Made by a program: the position numbers and the translations under genes. This document shows positions 18,563 through 26,547 of a stretch of DNA of 64,000 nt, one piece after another. Source of the stretch: Maricaulis maris MCS10 (GTDB lineage: Bacteria; Pseudomonadota; Alphaproteobacteria; Caulobacterales; Maricaulaceae). The notes under the pieces were generated by a model. It was not told the origin of the DNA. It was given only the letters and a program-made list of their open reading frames with translations, and did not search any database. Location: contig NC_008347.1 in assembly GCF_000014745.1 (NCBI RefSeq), positions 1,373,501 through 1,437,500 on the forward strand. The letters run 5' to 3'. Every line of letters starts with the position of its first letter. Position 1 is the stretch's first letter.

Positions 18563-20823
18563 CGGCGTCGCCCCTTCTTCCACGGCTTGCCGGAGCGGCG
18601 ACCATTGGGTGGTCCGCCGGATTTGGGACGCCGGCGACCGCTCGGACGCTCGCCTTTTTCAGCCTCGGTCAGCATGTCGAGCAGAAGGCCGCCGGTGACC
18701 GGCTGGGCCTCATCAATGCGCACCATGACCGGCATGCCCAGCCGGTAGCGCGATCCGGTCTGCAGGCCGACCAGGGCGTGGAGTTTCTCGTCGTGCTCGA
18801 AACGCTCCTCGCCCAGCCGGGAGATCGGTACCAGCCCGTCAGCGCCGGTCTCGTCCAGCTTCACGAAGCAGCCAAACCGGGTCACCCCGGTGATCCGGCC
18901 GGCGAACTCGGCGCCGATCTTGTCGGCCAGATAGGCGGCAATGAAACGGTCGACCGCATCACGCTCGGCGGCCATGGCCCGTCGTTCCGCATGGGTAATT
19001 TCTTCCGCGATCACGGTCAGGCGGCTGCGTTCCTCATCGCTCTGGCCGTCATCGCCGAGTCCCAGCGCCCGGATCAGGGCCCGGTGCACGGTCAGGTCGG
19101 CATAGCGTCGGATCGGCGAGGTGAAATGGGCATAGCGCTGCAGGTTCAGGCCGAAATGCCCCTCGTTCTCGGTGTCATAGACCGCCTGTGACTGGCTGCG
19201 CAGGACCACCACATTGATGGTTTCATAGTGCTCGGAGCTCTTGGCCTGCTTGAGCAACTGATTGAAACGCCCGGTCTCGACCTTGTTGCCTTTCGCCCAT
19301 TTCATGCCGACGGTCGGCAGGAAGTCGGACAGCGCGTCGATCTTCTCGCGTGAGGGCGGCTCGTGGACGCGATAGATCAGCGGCGTGCGTTTCTGCTCCA
19401 GCGTTTCCGCGGCGCAGACATTGGCCTGGATCATGAACTCCTCGACCAGCTTGTGGGCGTCGAAGCGCTGGCGGGTTTCCACCCCGATCACCTGACCATC
19501 CTCGCCGACACGGACCCGGCGCTCCGGTGCGTCGATCTCCAGCGGTTCGCGGCGACCACGCGCTTCCCGGGCGGCGAAATAGGCGCCCCACAAGGGTTTG
19601 AGCACGTCGTCGAGCAGCGCATTCGCCGGACCGCCATCGCGGCCGTCAATGGCGTCCTGGGCTTGTGTGTAGGAGAGCTTGGCGGCCGAGCGCATCCAGC
19701 CACGCATGAAAGTGTGCGAGCGCTTGTTGCCGGACTTGTCGAACACCATCCGGACCGCCAGGCAGGGCCGGTCCTCCTTCTCGCGCAATGAGCAAAGATC
19801 GTTGGACAGGCGTTCGGGCAGCATCGGCACGACGCGGTCCGGCAGATAGACCGAATTGCCACGCTTGAAAGCGCCGCGATCGAGCGCGCTGCCGGGTGTC
19901 ACATAGGCCGCCACATCGGCAATGGCGACGATGACCTGCCAGCCGCCGGGGTTCTTGGGATCATCGTCAGGCGCGGCCCAGACGGCGTCGTCATGGTCCT
20001 TGGCGTCGTCAGGGTCGATGGTGATCAGGGGCAGGGCGCGCAGGTCTTCGCGCTTGCCCTGCCGTGCCGTCGGGGCCTCGTCGGCCTCACGCTGCTCGGT
20101 CTCGGAAAATCCCTGGGGAACCCCATGCGAATAAAGCGCGATCAGGCTGCCGGCGCCTGGCGCGCTGGCATCGCCGACGACCTCGACAATCCGGGCGGTC
20201 TTCAGGCCATGCCGGCGTTCCTTGGCGATCTCGCACAGGACCAGATCGCCATCGTGAGCCTTTTCAGCCTCGCCCTTCGCCGGCACCAGCTCATGGCGCG
20301 AGCGCCGGTCGACCGGCAGCAGACGGAAGGGTCCCGATTGCGGCTTGCGCAGCATGCACAACAGCTTGTGCGCGCTCTGGCCGAGCTTCTTGATCAGCCG
20401 CGCCTGGTAGCTGCCATCTTCCTGCAGGGCGAGACGGACCAGCGCCTTGTCGCCAATGCCGATGGCGGGCGTGCCCTTGCCGCCGGCGCCTTCGCCGGGG
20501 GCCAGGCGGATCATGGGCGCGTGGCGGTCCGGGCGGACTGGTTCGGCCAGCAGCTCGCCGTCATTGTCACGACCGATCAGCTGTACGACGCAAACCGCTG
20601 GCAGGGCGCCGGGAAGCGAGTAGGTCTTGCTGTTGGAGCGGGTCAGGGTGCCATCTTCGGTCAGGGCGGCGAGAGCGTCATTGAGCGCCCGCTTGGCATC
20701 GCTGCCTTTCAGGGACATCGCCCGTGCCAGTTCACGCTTTCCAAACTCGCCACCACCCTCGCGGACGGCATCAATGACCGCCTCGCGGGTCAGGCCGGCA
20801 TCAAACTCAGTCTTGCCGGCCAT
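18559..20823 (-). CDS. rnr: ribonuclease R
   Basis: This encodes 754 residues. The ATG at 20821-20823 (MAGKTEFD) starts five bases after the topA stop; the longer frame is the antisense-like continuation of the topA tail. The N-terminal winged-helix segment (about 10-65) and cold-shock domains are followed by the RNB catalytic domain with LPLITIDPDDAKDHDDAVWA (the four metal-binding Asp) and MLPERLSNDLCSL. A C-terminal S1 domain (GRITGVTRFGCFVKLDETG) and a basic tail (PSGRRRPKSGG onward) complete it. This 3'-5' exoribonuclease degrades structured RNA. The operon is topA-rnr-NUDIX-membrane protein. Confidence 0.96.
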   Translation of the reverse strand: MAGKTEFDAGLTREAVIDAVREGGGEFGKRELARAMSLKGSDAKRALNDALAALTEDGTLTRSNSKTYSLPGALPAVCVVQLIGRDNDGELLAEPVRPDRHAPMIRLAPGEGAGGKGTPAIGIGDKALVRLALQEDGSYQARLIKKLGQSAHKLLCMLRKPQSGPFRLLPVDRRSRHELVPAKGEAEKAHDGDLVLCEIAKERRHGLKTARIVEVVGDASAPGAGSLIALYSHGVPQGFSETEQREADEAPTARQGKREDLRALPLITIDPDDAKDHDDAVWAAPDDDPKNPGGWQVIVAIADVAAYVTPGSALDRGAFKRGNSVYLPDRVVPMLPERLSNDLCSLREKEDRPCLAVRMVFDKSGNKRSHTFMRGWMRSAAKLSYTQAQDAIDGRDGGPANALLDDVLKPLWGAYFAAREARGRREPLEIDAPERRVRVGEDGQVIGVETRQRFDAHKLVEEFMIQANVCAAETLEQKRTPLIYRVHEPPSREKIDALSDFLPTVGMKWAKGNKVETGRFNQLLKQAKSSEHYETINVVVLRSQSQAVYDTENEGHFGLNLQRYAHFTSPIRRYADLTVHRALIRALGLGDDGQSDEERSRLTVIAEEITHAERRAMAAERDAVDRFIAAYLADKIGAEFAGRITGVTRFGCFVKLDETGADGLVPISRLGEERFEHDEKLHALVGLQTGSRYRLGMPVMVRIDEAQPVTGGLLLDMLTEAEKGERPSGRRRPKSGGPPNGRRSGKPWKKGRRR

Positions 20824-20828
20824 CGGGT

Positions 20829-23432
20829 CTATTCCGCCTTGTCTTTGGCGGCGGCCGTTTTCTTGGCAGCGGGCTTCTTGGCGGTCGCCTTCTTCGCCGG
20901 CGCCTTCTTCTTGGCAGGGGCCTTTTTCTTGGCCGGGGCTTTCTTCTTGCCGCCCTTGGCAGCCTTCGCCTCGACCCATTCCATGGCCTGTTCCAGGGTC
21001 ACGCTTTCCGGATCGGTATCCTTGGGCAGGGTGGCGTTGATCTTCTCGTACTTCACATAGGGACCATAACGTCCCGACATGATCCGGACCGGCTTGCCGT
21101 CGTGCTCGCCCAGTTCCTTGAGAGCAGAGGCCGTCGCACCCCGGCGTCCGCCATTGGCCCGTTTGTCGGCGATCACCGAGACCGCGCGGTTGAGGCCGAT
21201 CTCGAAGACTTCCTCGACCGAGGGGATGTTGGCGTAGGTCTTGTCGTGGTGAACATAGGGACCGTAGCGGCCGATATTGGCCGTGATCGGCTGGCCGTCA
21301 TCGGGATGCTCGCCAACCGTCCGCGGCAGGTCGATCAGCTTGATCGCCTGTTCCTCGGTCAGGGTCGCCGCGTCCCAGCCCTTGGGGATGGAAGAGCGTT
21401 TCGGCTTATCTTCCCCATCCAGCTGCATCTGGAGATACCAGCCAAAGCGGCCATTCTTCAGTTCGACATCCTTGCCGGTTTCCGGATGCTGGACGATCAC
21501 GCGATCGCCCTGGGCATCATCCTCACCGGGAGGGCTCATCTGGCGCGTGAAGGAGCAGTCCGGATGGTTCGAGCAGCCCAGGAAAGCGCCGAACTTGCCC
21601 AGACGCAGGCTCAGCGTGCCTTCCTTGCACGAAGGACAAAGGCGGGGATCGGTACCGTCCTCCTTTTCCGGGAAGATATGCGGCGCCAGGGCCTCGTTGA
21701 GGGCATCGAGCACATTGGTGATGCGCAGCTCGCCGATCTCGTCGATGGCGGCTCGGAAATCGGTCCAGAAGTCGCGCAGCAACTGCTTCCAGTCGAGCTC
21801 TCCGGCCGAGACCTTGTCGAGCTGCGTTTCGAGCGAGGCCGTGAAATCATACTCGACATAGCGGGCGAAGAAGTTTTCCAGGAAGGCGATAACCACCCGG
21901 CCCTTGTCGAACGGATGGAAGCGGTTCTTTTCCATCTGCACATATTCGCGGTCGCGCAGCACCTGAAGGGTCGAGGCGTAGGTCGAGGGGCGACCAATGC
22001 CCAGCTCTTCCATGCGCTTGACCAGCGAGGCTTCGGTGAAGCGAGGCGGTGGCTGGGTGAAGTGCTGGTCGGCATGGGTCTTGGCGACCGTGGCCGCTGC
22101 GCCCTGGGTCAGCTTGGGCAGGCGGTTCTCGCCCTCATCCTCTTCATCATCACGGCCTTCCTGATAGAGCGCCAGGAAGCCATCGAAGAGCTGGACCGTG
22201 CCCACAGCACGCAGGGCCGTTTGGCCGTCCGGGCTGGCGATATCCACCGTGGTCCGCTCGAAGCGGGCGCTTTCCATCTGGCTGGCAACAGCCCGGCGCC
22301 AGATCAGCTGGTAGAGTCGCGCCATGTCGGCATCCAGCGACAGCTTTTCAGGCAGGCGCGAGAAGCTGGTCGGGCGGATTGCTTCGTGCGCTTCCTGGGC
22401 GTTCTTGGCCTTGGAGGCGTAGTGGCGTGGCGCTGATGGCACGTAGAGTGAGCCGTGCTCCTTGCCGATCACATCGCGGGCCTGGCTGACCGCTTCGGGC
22501 ACCATGGTGACGCCATCGGTCCGCATATATGTGATCAGGCCGGTGGTCTCACCGCCCAGCGTGACACCCTCATAGAGTTTCTGCGCGGTTTGCATGGTGC
22601 GCGTGGCCGAAAAGCCCAGCTTCCGCGCGGCTTCCTGCTGCAGCGTCGATGTGGTGAAGGGCGGCGGCGGATTGCGCTTGGCCGGCTTGGCCTCGACCCC
22701 GGTGATAGACAGGTTGGCACTGTTGACCGCCTCGACCGCCGCATTGGCGCTGGCGCGGTCCTTGATCGACAGTTTCTGCAGCTTCTTGCCGCCCAGGGTG
22801 ACCAGCTTGGCCCGGAAGGAATCCGAGTTGGCCGTCAGGTCGGCATCCACGGTCCAGTATTCCTCGGAGCGGAACTTCTCGATTTCCAGCTCGCGATCGC
22901 AGATCAGGCGCAAGGCAACGGACTGGACCCGTCCGGCCGAGCGAGATCCCGGCAATTTGCGCCACAGCACCGGCGACAGGGTGAATCCGACCAGATAGTC
23001 GAGCGCACGGCGGGCCAGATAGGCGTTGACCAGCTCCATGTCGACGGCCCGCGGATGGGCCATGGCTTCCAGGATGGCCGGTTTGGTGATGGCGTTGAAG
23101 GCCACGCGCTGGACCGTCACGTCTTTCAGGACGCGGCGCTTTTGCAGCGCTTCCAGCAAGTGCCAGGAAATGGCTTCACCTTCGCGATCCGGGTCAGTCG
23201 CGAGGATCAGTCGGTCCGACTCGCGCACCGCGTCGGCAATCGCCTTCACGCGCTTGGCGGAGGCGGTATCGATTTCCCAGGCCATCTCGAAGTCTTCGTC
23301 CGGTTTGACGGACCCATCCTTGGCGGGCAGGTCACGGACATGGCCGAAACTCGCCAGAACCGTGTAGTCCGCACCGAGATACTTGTTGATGGTTTTGGCT
23401 TTGGCCGGGGATTCTACGACGACAACATTCAT
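20829..23432 (-). CDS. topA: DNA topoisomerase I
   Basis: This encodes 867 residues, starting at the ATG at 23430-23432 (MNVVVVESPAKAKTI). The Toprim domain is N-terminal (ESPAKAK, LATDPDREGEAISWHL). The catalytic Tyr is Y302 in GLITYMRTDG. A Cys-containing zinc motif (CPSCKEGTL, CSNHPDC; about 590-615) and topoisomerase C-terminal repeats (FGWYLQM, GRYGPYV) follow. The last 45 residues are Lys/Ala/Pro repeats (KKAPAK units), an H1-like basic tail that likely aids DNA binding. It relaxes negative supercoils. It is followed after five bases by rnr. Confidence 0.97.
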   Translation of the reverse strand: MNVVVVESPAKAKTINKYLGADYTVLASFGHVRDLPAKDGSVKPDEDFEMAWEIDTASAKRVKAIADAVRESDRLILATDPDREGEAISWHLLEALQKRRVLKDVTVQRVAFNAITKPAILEAMAHPRAVDMELVNAYLARRALDYLVGFTLSPVLWRKLPGSRSAGRVQSVALRLICDRELEIEKFRSEEYWTVDADLTANSDSFRAKLVTLGGKKLQKLSIKDRASANAAVEAVNSANLSITGVEAKPAKRNPPPPFTTSTLQQEAARKLGFSATRTMQTAQKLYEGVTLGGETTGLITYMRTDGVTMVPEAVSQARDVIGKEHGSLYVPSAPRHYASKAKNAQEAHEAIRPTSFSRLPEKLSLDADMARLYQLIWRRAVASQMESARFERTTVDIASPDGQTALRAVGTVQLFDGFLALYQEGRDDEEDEGENRLPKLTQGAAATVAKTHADQHFTQPPPRFTEASLVKRMEELGIGRPSTYASTLQVLRDREYVQMEKNRFHPFDKGRVVIAFLENFFARYVEYDFTASLETQLDKVSAGELDWKQLLRDFWTDFRAAIDEIGELRITNVLDALNEALAPHIFPEKEDGTDPRLCPSCKEGTLSLRLGKFGAFLGCSNHPDCSFTRQMSPPGEDDAQGDRVIVQHPETGKDVELKNGRFGWYLQMQLDGEDKPKRSSIPKGWDAATLTEEQAIKLIDLPRTVGEHPDDGQPITANIGRYGPYVHHDKTYANIPSVEEVFEIGLNRAVSVIADKRANGGRRGATASALKELGEHDGKPVRIMSGRYGPYVKYEKINATLPKDTDPESVTLEQAMEWVEAKAAKGGKKKAPAKKKAPAKKKAPAKKATAKKPAAKKTAAAKDKAE

Positions 23433-23579
23433 CGGTACTTGGTTCCAGACATGTGGCAGGGACCGCCCAGCGGCGGCCAAGGCGCGCGAAAGTGTTCGAG
23501 CCGAAAGGTTGTGTCAACCGACCGGAGTATTCCAGTCCGACGCGCACATGTCAGGGCATTTCGGGCAAGGGAGCCTGTA

Positions 23580-24908
23580 TCAGCGACCGGGAGCGACCGC
23601 GAAGCAGGGGTGATCACGGGCTGACAGATCGCGGCAGGCGAGGCGGGCGCTGTCTTCAGTCAGGTCCTCAAATCGGGCCCGCCAAAGCCGGTCACCGCTG
23701 ATGGTGACGGCCCGGGCGGCGGGCTGGGCCGAGCCGAGGGCGCCGGAATAAATCGCCACTTCCGCCAAACGGTCGTGAGCAGCATCGGCCGTGTTGTAGG
23801 CCCCTACCTGGATCGCCCAGGCACCATGGATCAGGCTGGGCTCTGCCGTTGTCGATGCCGTTGTCGACGCTGTTGTCGCGGAGCGACTCGCGTTGGTGCG
23901 GGCTGGTGGCAGGGTATCGACCCGCATCTCATCCTCGTCGGCCAGCACGATCTGCAGGGCTGGAGGCTGATTGGCGGATCCCATCTCGATCGGCTCGCTG
24001 AGATGAAGTGCGGCGACATCGCGGGCGATCAGGTCCTGCTGCCGCACCGGGTTGATGCGCGGCGAGGAGAGGGCGGCGAACAGGCGGGTGTCCTGACGTT
24101 GCTCCAGGGTCGCGAAGGCAGCCTCGATCAATTCCTCGGCATGGGCATCCCGTGCCGCGGCGCTCGGCCCGCCCATGATGACGGTGATCAGCCGGTGGTC
24201 ATCGCGCTCGGCCGAGACAACCACATTAAAGCCTGAGGCGCGGATATATCCTGTCTTCAGGCCATCGACACCGCGGACGCGTCCAACCAGCGAATTGTGA
24301 TTGCGATAGGTGCGTCCATTGTAGCGGAAGGTCTCTTCGTTGAAGTAGTCGAAATATTGCGGAAAGTCGCGATGCAAGGCGATTGCCAGACGAGCCATGT
24401 CGCGGGCCGTCGTCGTCTGGCGGCTGTTGGGAAGGCCGGACGCATTGCGGAAAGTGGTGTTGGTCAGCCCGATCTCAGCGGCACGCGCGGTCATCAGTTC
24501 GCCGAAGCGGCTTTCGCCGCCACCGAGCCGTTCACCGACCGCGACGGCCACATCATTTGCGCTTTTGACCACCAGGGCGCGAATGGCGTTTTCGGCCGAG
24601 ATCGTCGAGCCCGGTGCCAGCCCGAGGCGCGAGGGGCTGGCATTGGCTGCGTTCGCCGAGATCCGGATCGGGTCATTCAGGCCGATCTCACCCGCCTCGA
24701 GCGCATCGAAGAGCATGTAGAGCGTCATCATCTTGGTCAGCGAGGCCGGGAATCGTTCGGCTTCGGACCGGCGTGAGTGGAGGACCACGCCTGTGTTCTC
24801 CTCGACAACGAATGCCGCATAGCGTGAATTGTTCGCATGGGCAGGCGTCGACAGACCCAAAAGGGCAAGGCTGCAGGACAGGATGAGGAGGCGGGCTGAC
24901 TTGATCAT
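23580..24908 (-). CDS. D-alanyl-D-alanine carboxypeptidase with C-terminal SPOR domain
   Basis: This encodes 442 residues. The start at 24906-24908 (MIKSARLLIL) gives a signal peptide that ends near HANNSRY. The peptidase S11 domain carries SLTK (S56-K59), SAND (the SxN motif) and KTGY (the KTG motif), so the active site is complete. A Ser/Thr/Ala linker leads to a SPOR domain (about 365-442; WAIQVGAYNTADAAHDRL), which binds denuded glycan at division sites. It trims D-Ala from pentapeptides in the periplasm. Divergent from the phasin; topA lies 147 bp downstream. Confidence 0.95.
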   Translation of the reverse strand: MIKSARLLILSCSLALLGLSTPAHANNSRYAAFVVEENTGVVLHSRRSEAERFPASLTKMMTLYMLFDALEAGEIGLNDPIRISANAANASPSRLGLAPGSTISAENAIRALVVKSANDVAVAVGERLGGGESRFGELMTARAAEIGLTNTTFRNASGLPNSRQTTTARDMARLAIALHRDFPQYFDYFNEETFRYNGRTYRNHNSLVGRVRGVDGLKTGYIRASGFNVVVSAERDDHRLITVIMGGPSAAARDAHAEELIEAAFATLEQRQDTRLFAALSSPRINPVRQQDLIARDVAALHLSEPIEMGSANQPPALQIVLADEDEMRVDTLPPARTNASRSATTASTTASTTAEPSLIHGAWAIQVGAYNTADAAHDRLAEVAIYSGALGSAQPAARAVTISGDRLWRARFEDLTEDSARLACRDLSARDHPCFAVAPGR

Positions 24909-24973
24909 TGGCGCAGCCTGCCCATCGCACATTGCCAGCCGGTTAAGGCTTGGACGAGGTCATCAGATATATT

Positions 24974-24988
24974 TTGTGCGGTGCACAA
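24974..24988. promoter_or_regulatory. TTGTGC-GGT-GCACAA inverted repeat, candidate operator
   Basis: A perfect 6-bp inverted repeat with a 3-base spacer sits 8 bp upstream of the -35 element of the phasin promoter. Its TGC-N3-GCA core resembles the CTGC-N3-GCAG sites reported for PhaR, the PHB-responsive repressor of phasin genes. That link is inference. Confidence 0.45.
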
Positions 24989-24996
24989 TATTTGGC

Positions 24997-25025
24997 TTGA
25001 CGGCGAGGGGGTGAGTTCGTATTTA
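24997..25025 (+). promoter_or_regulatory. sigma70-type promoter of the phasin gene
   Basis: TTGACG (24997-25002) and TATTTA (25020-25025) are 17 bp apart, predicting a transcript start near 25032 and a leader of about 50 bases before the phasin ATG. It is one of the better housekeeping-like promoters visible in the window. Confidence 0.6.
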
Positions 25026-25081
25026 TATTGCGATTGCGAAGAGCATTCGCAGCAAGCATAGCAACCAGACAGTGACCTGAG

Positions 25082-25789
25082 ATGAGTAACGTCGAAAAAA
25101 CTTCTACCGCAACGCAAGCGGACGCTGCCAAAGCGACTGCTCCGGGCGCCTCCAAGGGCGCATCGGTCCAGGCGAAAGCGGTGAAGGCGACTGCAAAGGC
25201 GAGCCCGGCCAAACCGAAGACGGCGACCAAGCCGAAATCGGTTCCGGCCAAAAAGGCCGCGCCGAAGAAGTCGACGGCGGCCGTGAAATCCTCGCCGTCT
25301 AACCCCGCCCCCAAGGCGACCGCCTCGGCTCAGACGCCCAAGCCGGCCGCCCGTGCATCAAAGAGCTTTGCCATGAACGATACCATTGAGAGCATGACCG
25401 CCTCGAGCAATGAAGCGCTCAAGGAAGGTTTCGAGAAGACGCTGAAATCGGTCACCGAGGCCAGCAACTTCCAGAAAGAAACCATCGACGCCCTGATCGC
25501 CTCGGCGACGGTCGCCGGCAAGGGTTTCGAGACCGCCAATGCCAACGCCGTGACCTATGCCAAATCGGCCGCTGAAGACGGCGTCGCCGTGGGCAAGAAG
25601 CTCGCGTCGGCCAAGTCTGTCCAGGAAGTCTTCGAGATCCAGTCCGAGTACACCAAGTCGGCGATGGATAACTATCTCGCCGAGATCAACAAGACCTCGG
25701 ATCTCTTCTCCGACCTGTTCAAGAATTCCGTGAAGCCGCTGAACGATCGCGTCGCGGCCGCCATGGAACTCGCACAAGTTCAGCGCTGA
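25082..25789 (+). CDS. phasin with histone-like N-terminal extension
   Basis: This encodes 235 residues. Residues 1-97 are a low-complexity Lys/Ala/Pro/Ser region (AKASPAKPKTATKPK, PAKKAAPKKS) resembling histone H1 tails. Residues 98-235 are an amphipathic helical phasin domain (EALKEGFEKTLKSVTEAS, AVTYAKSAAEDGVAVGKKLASAKS, VFEIQSEYTKSAMDNY). Phasins coat polyhydroxybutyrate granules. A basic AKP extension is also known in PhaF-type granule proteins that bind DNA, so a granule-nucleoid tether is possible (inference). The start codon lacks a strong ribosome site but fits the mapped promoter. A strong terminator follows. Confidence 0.88.
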   Translation: MSNVEKTSTATQADAAKATAPGASKGASVQAKAVKATAKASPAKPKTATKPKSVPAKKAAPKKSTAAVKSSPSNPAPKATASAQTPKPAARASKSFAMNDTIESMTASSNEALKEGFEKTLKSVTEASNFQKETIDALIASATVAGKGFETANANAVTYAKSAAEDGVAVGKKLASAKSVQEVFEIQSEYTKSAMDNYLAEINKTSDLFSDLFKNSVKPLNDRVAAAMELAQVQR

Positions 25790-25829
25790 TCACCGCGCGA
25801 CGACTGATTTTGAATTTTCCTCCCCGACT

Positions 25830-25863
25830 GGGCCCGGTGATCTGTCACCGGGCCCTTTTTTTT
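25830..25863 (+). terminator. strong Rho-independent terminator of the phasin gene
   Basis: An 11-bp perfect GC-rich stem (GGGCCCGGTGA / TCACCGGGCCC) with a TCTG loop is followed by eight T. It lies 41 bp after the phasin stop, as expected for a monocistronic, highly expressed gene. Confidence 0.92.
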
Positions 25864-26213
25864 GTCGGCGTCGCCCTGTTGCGGGCAGTCTTGCCTTGTC
25901 GGCGTGGCCTTGTCGGCCGTCTTGGGATGGCGGATGACGATCACCCGGCGTCCAGTGCGTCCCGGCGCCGGTTTTCCGGCTGCATGGCGAAACGCTGGTG
26001 TCCTCCCCGACCGGGCCCGTTGTGGTCCGGCGGCTCCCCGTCGAATGCAGGGAGCGCCTTTTTAGGCCCTTCGCGGCGAAACGGGAAGCACGAATTTGTC
26101 GGGCGTGTTATTCTGGGGGACGGGCGGTGCTGCGGACCGTCCCTTTCCAAGTCCGGCGCGGATTCCTATCTGTGCTGATGAGTAGCGAAGTAATATTCGA
26201 GCACGATTAAAAT
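25864..26213. other. 350-bp intergenic region between phasin terminator and clpS
   Basis: I see no convincing gene here. The frames are Arg/Pro/Cys-rich and not protein-like. A TAATAT at 26191-26196 is a candidate -10 element for clpS; with a start near 26203 the clpS leader would be only about 11 bases. The rest is GC-rich sequence with short repeated motifs (cttgtcggcgtggccttgtcgg) and no recognisable RNA. Confidence 0.4.
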
Positions 26214-26543
26214 ATGACCGAACGAAAACATGACGATACTGGCGTTGAAGAGGGAACCGGCCTCGCAACGAAGACGCGGCCAGCCACGAAGAAACCATCG
26301 CTTTACCGTGTTCTGCTACTCAATGATGACTACACGCCTATGGAGTTCGTGGTCGAGGTTCTGGCCCGGATTTTCCGCAAGTCGCCCGAGGATGCAGCGC
26401 GAATCATGCTGCATGTTCATCAGAACGGTGTCGGAATGTGCGGCGTGTACACATATGAGGTTGCCGAGACAAAGGTAGCCCAGGTCATGGACGCCGCACG
26501 GCGGGCACAACACCCGCTCCAGTGCACAATGGAAAAGGAATAG
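26214..26543 (+). CDS. clpS: ClpS adaptor protein
   Basis: This encodes 109 residues. After a flexible N-terminus (about 1-27) comes the ClpS core: [24 protein letters not shown], with the [10 protein letters not shown]-degron pocket, then [22 protein letters not shown]. It binds proteins with N-terminal Leu, Phe, Trp or Tyr and hands them to ClpAP. The upstream Aat enzyme at 5.2 kb supplies such N-termini. There is no obvious ribosome-binding site before the ATG. clpA begins four bases after the stop. Confidence 0.97.
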   Translation: MTERKHDDTGVEEGTGLATKTRPATKKPSLYRVLLLNDDYTPMEFVVEVLARIFRKSPEDAARIMLHVHQNGVGMCGVYTYEVAETKVAQVMDAARRAQHPLQCTMEKE

Positions 26544-26547
26544 AGTG

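Noticed and set aside
21102-22436. Plus-strand open frame of over 400 codons opposite topA
   Set aside because: Shadow of topA; composition is Gly/Arg/Val-rich and has no domain signs.
25810-26178. Possible 122-residue gene between phasin and clpS
   Set aside because: It begins just before the phasin terminator and runs through its stem; residues are Arg/Pro/Cys-rich with no ribosome site or family match.
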